A stretch of DNA of 64,000 bases, from positions 1 to 64,000 of the forward strand of contig CAZGPG010000004.1 in the NCBI GenBank assembly GCA_964527735.1. The letters run 5' to 3'. The notes under the pieces are model-generated. The model did no database searches, had not been told where the DNA came from, and saw only the letters and a program-made list of their open reading frames with translations. The stretch comes from JBEBVQ01 sp964527735 (GTDB lineage: Bacteria > Bacteroidota > Bacteroidia > Chitinophagales > Chitinophagaceae). Positions 51,319 to 60,289 of the stretch are shown here, in pieces. Position numbers and translations under genes: made by a program. Position 1 is the first letter of the stretch, and each line of letters starts with the position of its first letter.

Positions 51319-52122
51319 TCACCAGCTCCCGCTCGCGCCGCCGCCGCCTGAACGGCCTCCGCCAAATCCGCCGAACCCTCCTCCGCCAAAACCTCCTCTG
51401 CCGCTGCTCCATCCGCCACCGAATCCACCACCAAAACCACCAAGGGGCCAACCTCCAAGACCACGACTGCCTCTGCCGCTCATATAACCGCCGCCACCGC
51501 CACCGCGTGTCAAGAGCCAGAGCAATATGATAATGATAATAACAATCAACGCCACAGACCTGAGTCCGATGCCGGATCCTCCGGGACGTGCATCGGCTGT
51601 ATATTCGCCACGCGTAGCGGCAATGATCGCTTCAGCCGCCTTGTCAAAACCTTCATAATATTTTCCCTCCCGGAATGCCGGCGTCATTTCGTTGCGGATG
51701 ATCCGGCCGCATAACGCATCTGTAAGCACACCTTCCAGCCCGTAACCGGTGGTGATGTTGATCTTCCGGTCTTCCATCGAGGCGAGTACCAGCACCCCGT
51801 TATCTTTCCCTTTGCTGCCCGGCTGCCAGCGGTTAAAAAGCGCCACACCATACTGCGACGGCGCATAAGCGCCAATGCTGCGCATCGTCACGATCGTAAT
51901 CTGGGTAGAGCTCGTGCGTTCATATTCCAGTAGCTTGGCTTCCAGCGATGCGCGCTGCCCGTTGCTGAACACACCGGCAAAATCATTCACCAGTTGCGGC
52001 GGCTGCATCGGGGCAGGAAAGTCACTATCCTGTGCTACCACATTCCCGGACGGCGCCCATAGGATGAATACGCAAAATAAAAGATAGCGTATATATTGCC
52101 GCAATAAGCCGATGCTTGTCAT
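51319..52122 (-). CDS. TPM-domain membrane protein with glycine-rich tail (YgcG-like)
   Basis: The protein has 267 residues. A signal peptide (YLLFCVFILWAPSGNVVAQ) is followed by the TPM domain (about 40-175): VNDFAGVFSNGQRASLEAKL, TQITIVTMRSIGAYAPSQYG, NGVLVLASMEDRKINITTGYGLEG in pieces. A membrane helix (VALIVIIIIILLWLL) and a tail of about 55 residues rich in glycine and serine (GGFGGGWSSGRGGFGGGG) complete it. It is the last gene of the LemA-TPM-TPM operon; its start overlaps the stop of the second gene (ATGA). TPM proteins are linked to membrane complex quality control, and function here is inferred only. Confidence 0.88.
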   Translation of the reverse strand: MTSIGLLRQYIRYLLFCVFILWAPSGNVVAQDSDFPAPMQPPQLVNDFAGVFSNGQRASLEAKLLEYERTSSTQITIVTMRSIGAYAPSQYGVALFNRWQPGSKGKDNGVLVLASMEDRKINITTGYGLEGVLTDALCGRIIRNEMTPAFREGKYYEGFDKAAEAIIAATRGEYTADARPGGSGIGLRSVALIVIIIIILLWLLTRGGGGGGYMSGRGSRGLGGWPLGGFGGGFGGGWSSGRGGFGGGGFGGFGGGRSGGGGASGSW

Positions 52123-52577
52123 TGGCCAAAGATGATTTCGTCCGGAAGTTCATTCTTCACTACGGCGGGATCGGGAGGGAAATGCCGGGCCAGCGCCGCT
52201 CCGATCTCTTCGATCGCTCCGCATAATGCAGCAGTAATATCTCCTGCACGTAGCTGTTGCCGCAAACCTTCTGCAGCATGTTGCCATAAAGCATCGCCAC
52301 CGGCTTCGTAGATAGCCTGGTCGCCATAGATAGCAAATTGATGGTCTTTCAATGCCAGGTACAGCAATACGCCATTACGCCGTTCCGTCTGATCCATTCC
52401 GAGTTGTGCAAACAGCTCCGCAGCACGGTCCATAGCATCCATATAACTGCAGCGGGATTCTATGCACACCCTGATCTCTCCGGTAGTACATGCTTCCGCG
52501 GCACGGATACAGGCCACTACCCGGTCGCTGGATGTGTTGGCCGGTAAAGGTTTCCGATGGAATAGAGCATGCCCCAC
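52119..52577 (-). CDS. Soluble TPM-domain protein
   Basis: The protein has 152 residues with no signal peptide or membrane helix. The TPM domain carries CTTGEIRVCIESRCSYMDAM, ERRNGVLLYLALKDHQFAIYGD and GIHQ-like end segments. It is the middle gene of LemA-TPM-TPM, 11 bases after the LemA stop, and overlaps the third gene by four bases. This three-gene order (LemA, cytoplasmic TPM, exported TPM with Gly-rich tail) recurs in many Bacteroidota. Confidence 0.88.
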   Translation of the reverse strand: MGHALFHRKPLPANTSSDRVVACIRAAEACTTGEIRVCIESRCSYMDAMDRAAELFAQLGMDQTERRNGVLLYLALKDHQFAIYGDQAIYEAGGDALWQHAAEGLRQQLRAGDITAALCGAIEEIGAALARHFPPDPAVVKNELPDEIIFGQ

Positions 52578-52588
52578 AAGTCCGGTAT

Positions 52589-53179
52589 TTAAAATTGAAC
52601 CGTTGGCGCCTTTTGTGCCGCCTCGTCGGCTTCAAACATCACTTTGGCATCAAAGCCCAGTATTCTCGCAAAAATATTATTCGGGAATGCCCGCACTTCC
52701 ACATTATAATGCTGTACGGCATCATTAAAATTTTTACGCGCCACGGTAATGCGGTTTTCCGTTCCTTCAAGCTGATCCTGCAGGGAAAGGAAATTCTGAT
52801 TCGCTTTCAGCTCCGGGTAATTTTCCGTCACCATCAGCAGCCTGCCGAGGGCCTGGCTCAGCTCGCCCTGCGCCTGCTGAAATTCCTGCAGCTTTTCCGG
52901 CGTGAGATCATCGGGATTTACCTGTACCGATGTAGCGCGGGCACGCGCACTGACCACCGCATCAAGCGTCGATTTTTCAAAATCAGCCGCGCCTTTTACT
53001 GTATTCACCAGATTGGGCACCAGGTCGGCTCGTCTCTGATATTGGTTCTGCACTTCACCCCATTTACTTTTCACATTTTCTTCTCCGCTTACAAAGGTGC
53101 GTTGCACATTGCATGTTGCACAGCCGCCGATCAGCAATAATCCGAGCACTACCAGCAGAACCAGAGAACCTTTTTTCAT
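52589..53179 (-). CDS. LemA family protein
   Basis: The protein has 196 residues. An N-terminal membrane anchor (SLVLLVVLGLLLIGGC) has a lipobox-like GGC. The LemA body follows: VKSKWGEVQNQYQRRADLVP, NLVNTVKGAADFEKSTLDAV, ENYPELKANQNFLSLQDQLE, and NRITVARKNFNDAVQHYNVE. The family is of uncertain role and membrane-linked. It is the first gene of the operon. Confidence 0.93.
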   Translation of the reverse strand: MKKGSLVLLVVLGLLLIGGCATCNVQRTFVSGEENVKSKWGEVQNQYQRRADLVPNLVNTVKGAADFEKSTLDAVVSARARATSVQVNPDDLTPEKLQEFQQAQGELSQALGRLLMVTENYPELKANQNFLSLQDQLEGTENRITVARKNFNDAVQHYNVEVRAFPNNIFARILGFDAKVMFEADEAAQKAPTVQF

Positions 53180-53281
53180 GGTTTAATGATTTACCAGCCA
53201 AACCTACAATATTATTTTAAAAAAATACGACAATGTTATGGCACGAAGATTTATATCCATAACAAATAACAACTAAAAAAA

Positions 53282-53352
53282 TAGTAGTTCTACGATATTT
53301 AAAAAAGCCGTGTTTCCCATCTTGTCACCGGTCGGGCAAACGGATAGTTTTG
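53282..53352 (+). promoter_or_regulatory. Promoter block A before the broken SBBP gene
   Basis: TAGTAGTTCTAC (53282-53293), a TTTAAAAAA tract, CATCTTGTC (53318-53326) holding the -33 TTG, and TAGTTTTG (53345-53352) as -7 element are arranged with 20 bases between TTG and TAG. Nearly the same arrangement with the same spacing occurs at 60166-60237. Confidence 0.65.
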
Positions 53353-53381
53353 AAATATTCTTCACCTACAAAAAGTCAGTA

Positions 53382-55822
53382 ATGATGAAAAACAAGTATT
53401 CTCTCAAATGGCCGGCGCTGTGTCTGCTTTTGGCGCAATTGCCGTGGCAACCGGCACAGGCGGATAATGGCGTATCCGGTGCGCATCAGAATGGCGTCCC
53501 GTCCAAATTCCGTATAGCGGAACCAAAAATACCGGGGAAACAAATGGTGGCTATGCCGGGCACGGCAGGCCTGTATTTTATTGAGAATAAAGGACAGATA
53601 TCTGACCAGCATGGCCAGCAACGGACGGATATTGACTTCAAGATGGTTACCGGCACAAATGTCAACGTCTTTATCGGTAGCGGCAACATTCATTACCAAT
53701 GGAACAGCATGAATCCGGACAACGGACAGATGCACACCTATCGTATGGATATTGCGCTGGCAGGCGCCAATAAAAATGCCGAAGTAGTGCGGGAAGAGCA
53801 GCAAGCCTACTACGAGCAATACTATAAGGGGAACGGTGATTCAAGGGCATTCGCTTATAGCAAGATTACCTACAAGAATATTTATCCGCAGGTTGACTGG
53901 GTATTGTATCTGAAAGGCCAGACGTTTGAGTACGACTTTGTGATCCATCCCGGTGGCCGTGTTTCCGACATCCGGTTGCAGTATGACGGAGCGCAGTCCT
54001 TGCGCCTCAACAAAGACGGCAGCGTTACTGCGCACACTCCGGCGGGCAGCATCACAGAGCAGGCACCGTATAGCTTTGAAGAAAACGGGAAAGAAATTGC
54101 TTCCCGATTCCATCTTTCCGGGAACCGGCTTAGTTTCAAAACCGCAGCCTATAATCCGCGTGAAACATTCATCATCGATCCGGTTGTGGAATGGGCAACT
54201 TATTATGGTGGAATAGGGCCCGGTTATTCATACGAGCTATTTCCGGGATATATTGTGGATGTAGCAGAATCAGATATAGGAGTAGCCACTACATTCGACA
54301 ACGATCTGAATGTTTATTTTACAGGTTATACTAATAGTCTTACTAATATTGCTACAACCGGTTCTCACCAGCAGGCCTGGGGAGGTAGTGCTAATACAAC
54401 CTCTGCTCCGAGTGATGCTTTTCTTGTGAAATTCGATGCCACCGGGAAGCGGCTATGGGCTACTTATTATGGCGGCCAGGGCGGCGAAAGTGGCACCGGA
54501 ATAGCTTGTGATGAATTCGGCAATGTGTACATGGTTGGAGGCAGCAACAGTACGGACGTCAACCTCGCTTCACAAGGTAGTCACCAAGACGCGCGCAATG
54601 GCACCAGCGATGCATTCCTTGTAAAATTCGACGGGAGTGGTAACCGCATATGGGCTACCTACTTCGGTGGACCCGGAACCGAAGTTGCCAATGCGATTGT
54701 AAGTGATAAGGGCGGGCATATTTATATAGCCGGAAATACCTCTAGCACCAGCGACCTTGCTCACGGAAGCGTACATCAGAATACGAGTGGCGGGGGTCAG
54801 GATGCATTTGTAGCCAAATTTACTGAAAATGGCACACTGGAATGGGCGAGCTATTTCGGTGGTACCGGTACAGACGAAGGAAAATCCCTAGCTTGGGATG
54901 CATCGGTTCATATCTCACCAAATTCTTTCCGGACGGAACACGTGACTGGACGACTTATGCTATAGGAAATGACCTGTATGTGGCTGTTCAGGGATATAGC
55001 ATATACATTGGCGGACAAACGGCCGACACTGCCGGAGTAGCTACACCCGGGGCGCCATTTGAACAATTGGTAGGAGCGGCAGATGTATAACTGATGAAGT
55101 TCGATACCAGCGGCGCTCGTGAATGGGGCACTTATTTTGGCAGCAGTGCCAATGACAATGGCGGTTATCTGGATTGCGATGGATTCGGAAATATTTACCT
55201 TGCGGGGAGAGCAACAGTACCCTCTGCTATTACAGGAGGCATCGGACTGGCCACGCCGGGAGCGCACCAGGATACATTTGCTACCGGCGGCAATCCCGGA
55301 GCATGGGATGCTTTCCTCGTAAAGTTCAGCGACTGTGTGCAAGATCTTGCAATCACCATCGACAGCCTTACGATGGGCGTGACCGGATCAAGCGTGTACA
55401 AAAACTTCCAATGGTATAAAGATGGCGCACCCATAAACGGGGCTACTGACTCTACTTACACGGCTACTGAAAATGCCATGTATTCCGTATCAGTAGCCAG
55501 CGCGCTGAACGGATGCCTGGACTCGGCCTGGTATGAAATAAACAACATTATAGAAGATGATGACGATGTATCGGTAGCGCAACATACCGGTGCGAATCAG
55601 GTAAAGGTATATCCCAATCCGGCTCAGAACATCATCCATATCCAGGCGCCATATCCGGTGCATGTACAGTTGAAAAGCATAGAAGGGAAGCTGGTGCTGC
55701 AGCAACAGTCTGTAAAGTCGATAGACATCAGCGGTGTTGCTTCGGGCATGTACCTGCTGAGCATTACAGACAAGGAGGGCAAGGTGATCCATACGGAGAA
55801 GCTCATAAAAGAAGGAAAGTAG
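53382..55822 (+). pseudogene. Broken SBBP-repeat T9SS type A protein
   Basis: The reading starts at MMKNKYSLKWPALCL with a signal peptide and a DUF7948-like N-terminus (GLYFIENKGQISDQHGQQRT), then SBBP repeats (FDATGKRLWATYYGGQGGE, GNVYMVGGSN). The frame is lost near 54890, after GGTGTDEGKSLAWD. The reading goes on in another frame (YLTKFFPDGTRDWTTY), is stopped by TAA at 55088-55090, and continues in that frame from ATG 55094 to a Por-type A end (VKVYPNPAQNIIHIQA, GMYLLSIT, EKLIKEGK). The repeats around the break are too short, which suggests deletions as well. Confidence 0.8.
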
Positions 55823-55926
55823 TATAATAAGAGGAGTCCTGATCCGATGGCGCCGGCATTAACTTACACTTAAGCCGGCGCCATTTGGTAATTTTAACAA
55901 CGCAGCATCTGCGAACATGCGAAAAT

Positions 55927-57267
55927 ATGAACTGTAAATCCTTAATACTGATACTTATTCTTCCATTTCTATACTGGCATGGCGCCGTCGCACAGGTCAG
56001 CATCGTGAACGGTGACGGCACTCCCCTTACTACTAACTGGTGTAATGAAGATACGCTCCACCCCCTCGAAGGGCGTCCCGCCGGAGGAACCTTTTCCGGC
56101 TGCGGCGTAGTGGAACTGAACGGCTCCTGGTATTTCAACCCACAGCTGGCGTCAGAAAACGCACCTTTATTTCCGCATACCTGCAGTCTTGCCTATACGC
56201 CGCCGGCATCTACCGGCTATAGCAGAATATACCGCACCATGCGCGTGCAGGCGCCGATATTGATCGATGCCGGAGCAGCAGAACAGGTCATCTGCAGGCA
56301 TGGGCATTTCGAGCTTCCGGTATCCAGCGTGTACTTAGCTGCGTACCGTTATGAATGGAGCCCCGGCAGCTTCCTGATCGATTCTACACGAAACCCTGCC
56401 CGGGGCCAGATACAATTACACGATTCACAGACATTCTACCTGACAGTGCGCGATGTTAATTCGGGCTGCATGGCCTATGATACCGTAACGCTGTACGACA
56501 AATCGGTTTTTGCCACTGTTATCGGGGATGTACCAGACAGCATCTGCACCGGCGGATTGCTAACGTTGGATGCCCAACACTACGACAACTATGCATACCG
56601 CTGGTTTACCGGCGAGGGCGAAATACTCACCGGCATCTCATTTGAGTATATGTACAAAACACCGGGAGAGCATACCATGATGCTGGTGGTGCAGGATAGC
56701 TTCTGCTCCGACACCTCGGCACACAAGATCGTTGTTGAAGATTTTATACTCGAGCTTACATCGGACCAAACGCATTTCAATAATCGCCTGGATCCGCTGA
56801 CACTTACCAGCTCTGGGTCTCCTGCTCCTTATTACATTACCGCATGGCATCCCGCTCACCTGTTCCCCGATCAGTCGGCCTGGCAGCAGATAATCCCCGC
56901 CGACAGTTCAAGAACCTATACCATCATTGGAGAAACCCCTCTTGGCTGTACTGATACGGCCTCAGTTTCTGTTTCCGTAACCCCCGCTATTCATATACCA
57001 AGTTCATTCACACCAAATAGTGACGGAAAGAATGACGTATTCCGTATCGCCAGCTACGGCGATATTATAAATGTGCTCAGGTTTGATATATTTGACCGCT
57101 GGGGTAAAAAAGTATGGGAAGGACGCAGCAATACCAACAGCCTGAGTTGGGACGGTACATACAATGGCGCCCCTGCCGGGATCGGTACGTATTACTATGT
57201 GATCGAGGCAGAAAACCTGCAGGGCGAGCGGTTTAGCCAAAAAGGGGATGTTACGCTCATCCGCTAA
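55927..57267 (+). CDS. T9SS type B surface protein with PKD domain
   Basis: The protein has 446 residues from MNCKSLILILILPF, which gives a signal peptide ending at AVAQ; the longer frame from 55885 does not. Ig-like units (YRYEWSPGSFLIDSTRNPAR, RWFTGEGEILTGISFEYMYK) include a PKD-like pattern with GEHTMMLVVQD. The CHU_C end is complete: IPSSFTPNSDGKNDVFRI, FDIFDRWGKKVWEG, WDGTYNGAPAGIGTYYYVIE, VTLIR. It shares the YxxPAHLFPDQ segment with the protein encoded at 19384, so the two may be paralogues. Confidence 0.88.
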   Translation: MNCKSLILILILPFLYWHGAVAQVSIVNGDGTPLTTNWCNEDTLHPLEGRPAGGTFSGCGVVELNGSWYFNPQLASENAPLFPHTCSLAYTPPASTGYSRIYRTMRVQAPILIDAGAAEQVICRHGHFELPVSSVYLAAYRYEWSPGSFLIDSTRNPARGQIQLHDSQTFYLTVRDVNSGCMAYDTVTLYDKSVFATVIGDVPDSICTGGLLTLDAQHYDNYAYRWFTGEGEILTGISFEYMYKTPGEHTMMLVVQDSFCSDTSAHKIVVEDFILELTSDQTHFNNRLDPLTLTSSGSPAPYYITAWHPAHLFPDQSAWQQIIPADSSRTYTIIGETPLGCTDTASVSVSVTPAIHIPSSFTPNSDGKNDVFRIASYGDIINVLRFDIFDRWGKKVWEGRSNTNSLSWDGTYNGAPAGIGTYYYVIEAENLQGERFSQKGDVTLIR

Positions 57268-57343
57268 ACATCAGTCTTTCCACGGGTTATACGCTGTGAT
57301 AAATAAGACGTACTGTTAAACACGGGCGTATTAATTTTTGCAT

Positions 57344-59326
57344 ATGAAAAAGTATTGGTTATGGCTCCTCGTTGTATTTTCTTCTGCCTGGGGCAGTCTG
57401 CTGCATGCTCAGGAGCTGTTCAATGATTCCATACTGTTCCGGCTGCCTGCCGGGCATGCTACACAATCGTTCCATACTAATCATATCCTTCAGGCGATAG
57501 ATTCCGGGAAGGATCTTATATTCAGAAATCCCGACAGCGCCGGCATCTTCTTCCTCCGTGCGATTGAAGAAAGCAGGTCATCCGGGTTCCGGGAAGGTCT
57601 GGTCAGAGGTCTGAACGGTTTCGCTGCAGTCAACCTGTTTTCAGGAAACTATGATGAAGCTGCCCGGCATTACCGGGATGCACTACATCATTCCAGCGGA
57701 CTGCCGATGAATATTATATCAGATACATACACCGGCCTCGCCGGCCTTCACATTTACAAATCACAATACACACACGCTATCTGGTTCTTTTACAAATACC
57801 TGGAGATAGCCGAAACAAACACTGAAAATAATCCGCCTTTAGCCCGAACATATAATAATCTTTCGGCAGTATGGCGGATACTGCAGGATGAGGAAAATCA
57901 GTATAAGTATACCGTTCTCGCTGAAAAAGCGGCGATCGCCGAAAAAGACACGACTACGCTAAGTGCGATTCTGTTCCGCAAGGGCCTTTTTATACAAGAC
58001 ACGAACATTTCCCTGGGATTGCAATACCATCATCAGGCATTAGAGACCGGAAGGCAGATCGGGGATTATCAGACTATTATCGCTTCATTGCTGAATATCG
58101 GCCGCGCGCACAGGCAGCTGGGAGACAGAAAGCAGGCGCTCCGGTACACTCAGATGGCCGACAGCCTTATCGATCTTGCAGATGAAAACCCGTTCAACAA
58201 ACTTGATTTTTATAACGGACAGGGCGAGGGTTATTTTATGCTGGGCATGAATGAACGCGCAGAGCAACAGGCGTTTAAAGCCATCCGGTTTGCACAAACG
58301 CTGCATACCCGAATATACCTGATCCGGACGTATAACCTGCTCGCACACATTTATGAGCGCACCGGCCAATACAACAAAGCATTTGCCAGCCAGAAGCAAT
58401 ACATTACCCTGAGAGACAGTCTTACCAGTGAACAGACGATACAGACGGCCAATCTGTTCGAATTGAAATACCAGACTGCCAGGCAGGACCGCGAGCTGGC
58501 GATTCAGCAACTGGCCATTTCCCACCATGAAACACAAATACTGCGCAAGAACATTATCATCGGCAGCATCATCGGAGGTCTGCTGTTGCTGGCTGCCGGC
58601 GTCTGGGCCGTTTACCGGAACATGCAGACAAAAAACCGCGTCCAGCAGGAGTCCATCCGCTCATTAAAGAAAGAAAGACAGATTGAGCAGATGAAAGCGA
58701 TCATGCAGGGAGAAGATCAGGAAAGCATCCGCATCGGTCAGGAATTGCATGACGGCATCGGGAGCATGTTGTCGGTGATCAAAATGAACATGAGTATGAT
58801 CCCACAGGAACATTATGAGCTGGCTGAGTCAACGCAATATCAGGAAACACTGAATCTGCTCGATAAAGCTGCTACTGATCTCAGGGAAACTGCGCACAAT
58901 CTCATGCTCGACTCCCTGCTCCAGGGAGGACTGGATGAAGCCTTGCAGCATTTTTGTGAAAAAAACAGCACAAAATACAACGTACATATTCACTTTCTCT
59001 CTTACGGTCAGCCGCCCCGCGATCTCTCCCAGGACTTGCGGCGATCCGTATACCGGATCATGCGGGAGTTGATCGTTCATTCCATCAGGCAAAAAAATGT
59101 TACCTTAGTTGTTGTACAATTTAACTGGCAGGAAGACATACTCAGTATCATACTCGAAGATGATGCTCCCCTGGCACAAAACGGGGAAGCACCTCTCCTT
59201 GAAAGCGACAATGGTCTTCTTTCAAGAATTGATGCCCTCAGCGGCCATGTGGACGTAGAGAGCGGACAGGAAAAGGGAACTACGATTGATATAGAGTTTA
59301 ACATTCGCCCAGACGCCACCAAATGA
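57344..59326 (+). CDS. TPR sensor histidine kinase with degenerate ATP-binding domain
   Basis: The protein has 660 residues from MKKYWLWLLVVFSS, with a signal peptide ending at HAQ. TPR-like helices (YTGLAGLHIYKSQYTHAIWF, LLNIGRAHRQLGDRKQALRY) precede a membrane helix (IIIGSIIGGLLLLAAGVWAV) and HisKA_3 with QELHDGI, His469. The HATPase N-box reads RELIVHSIRQKN, with no Asn in the QN position and no KHA. The G1 box is EDDAPLA instead of EDNGxG. ATP hydrolysis is therefore doubtful. The next gene, an intact regulator, overlaps by four bases (ATGA). Confidence 0.87.
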   Translation: MKKYWLWLLVVFSSAWGSLLHAQELFNDSILFRLPAGHATQSFHTNHILQAIDSGKDLIFRNPDSAGIFFLRAIEESRSSGFREGLVRGLNGFAAVNLFSGNYDEAARHYRDALHHSSGLPMNIISDTYTGLAGLHIYKSQYTHAIWFFYKYLEIAETNTENNPPLARTYNNLSAVWRILQDEENQYKYTVLAEKAAIAEKDTTTLSAILFRKGLFIQDTNISLGLQYHHQALETGRQIGDYQTIIASLLNIGRAHRQLGDRKQALRYTQMADSLIDLADENPFNKLDFYNGQGEGYFMLGMNERAEQQAFKAIRFAQTLHTRIYLIRTYNLLAHIYERTGQYNKAFASQKQYITLRDSLTSEQTIQTANLFELKYQTARQDRELAIQQLAISHHETQILRKNIIIGSIIGGLLLLAAGVWAVYRNMQTKNRVQQESIRSLKKERQIEQMKAIMQGEDQESIRIGQELHDGIGSMLSVIKMNMSMIPQEHYELAESTQYQETLNLLDKAATDLRETAHNLMLDSLLQGGLDEALQHFCEKNSTKYNVHIHFLSYGQPPRDLSQDLRRSVYRIMRELIVHSIRQKNVTLVVVQFNWQEDILSIILEDDAPLAQNGEAPLLESDNGLLSRIDALSGHVDVESGQEKGTTIDIEFNIRPDATK

Positions 59327-59976
59327 CAGAAAATCTGATTACAGTTGCGATCATAGATGACCACCCCATGGTGATCAACGGTATTCAGAACATGCTGGCT
59401 TCATCACGGCATATAAAAATGATCGCTACCTATGAATCCGGTACAGAGTTGCTGACGGGACTGGAGCAACAGCAACCGGATGTGCTGTTGCTGGATATTC
59501 AATTACCCGGCATGAAAGGCGACGAGCTTGCAGAGATTATACAGAAACAATGGCCGGCCATCAGGATTCTTGCCATGACCGGGTTTGATACACCTTTTTA
59601 TGTCCGTAATATGCTTGAAAAAGGCTGCATCGGATACCTGCTCAAGAATACCGGTCAAAAAACACTGGTACACGCTATCGAGACCGCTAACCGGGGAGAG
59701 ACCTATATAGACGAAACACTGAAAGAGCAATTGCTGCAGCATGTACTCAAAATCAAGATGCCGGCTGCACCGGGAAATCCACCGGTACTTACACGCCGGG
59801 AAAAAGACATTCTCAGACTCATTGTACAGGAATATACCAGCCAGGAAATTGCAGATACCTTATTTCTGAGCCTGCGTACTATCGAAAAATACAGACTGAA
59901 CATGCTTCAGAAACTGCATGTCAGAAATACCGCAGGACTCGTAAAAGCAGCCATATCAATGGGCCTTACGGAATAG
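59323..59976 (+). CDS. NarL/LuxR-family response regulator
   Basis: The protein has 217 residues. The receiver domain reads IIDDHPMVINGIQNM, with Asp58 in LLLDIQLPGMKG, AMTGFDTPFYVRNML and YLLKN. The LuxR HTH reads LTRREKDILRLIVQEYTSQE and SLRTIEKYRLNMLQKL. All phosphorylation residues are kept although the kinase encoded upstream looks catalytically weak, so another kinase may phosphorylate it, or the partner may work mainly as a phosphatase or as a heterodimer partner. Confidence 0.92.
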   Translation: MTENLITVAIIDDHPMVINGIQNMLASSRHIKMIATYESGTELLTGLEQQQPDVLLLDIQLPGMKGDELAEIIQKQWPAIRILAMTGFDTPFYVRNMLEKGCIGYLLKNTGQKTLVHAIETANRGETYIDETLKEQLLQHVLKIKMPAAPGNPPVLTRREKDILRLIVQEYTSQEIADTLFLSLRTIEKYRLNMLQKLHVRNTAGLVKAAISMGLTE

Positions 59977-60165
59977 AACAAGACAATATCCCGGATAAAG
60001 GCAATAGTTGTATTCCGGAGCATTGCCTCTGTCCACACGGTCAGGTGTTTTCCAGTGGAGGAGCATTATAGCTATCCGGCAGGATAATCATACCCATAAA
60101 CAACAAACGTAATTGTACGCTTCCCTACTGTTACATGGGATATTAACACAGTTCAGACCAAGCGC

Positions 60166-60237
60166 GTAGTAATTCTACTACTTTTTAAAAAGTAGTATTT
60201 TTCATCTTGTCCAAGATAATTTAAGCAGATAGTTTTG
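60166..60237 (+). promoter_or_regulatory. Promoter block B before the 1037-residue T9SS gene
   Basis: GTAGTAATTCTACTAC (60166-60181) contains GTAGTA/TACTAC inverted repeats, followed by TTTTTAAAAA, CATCTTGTC (60203-60211, with the -33 TTG) and TAGTTTTG (60230-60237). The spacing between TTG and TAG is 20 bases, as in block A. The rest of 59977-60289 shows no gene. Confidence 0.65.
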
Positions 60238-60289
60238 TTGTATTTTTTTTTACCGGTACTGTGGATGTTATCCGTAATAACCCTTCAAT

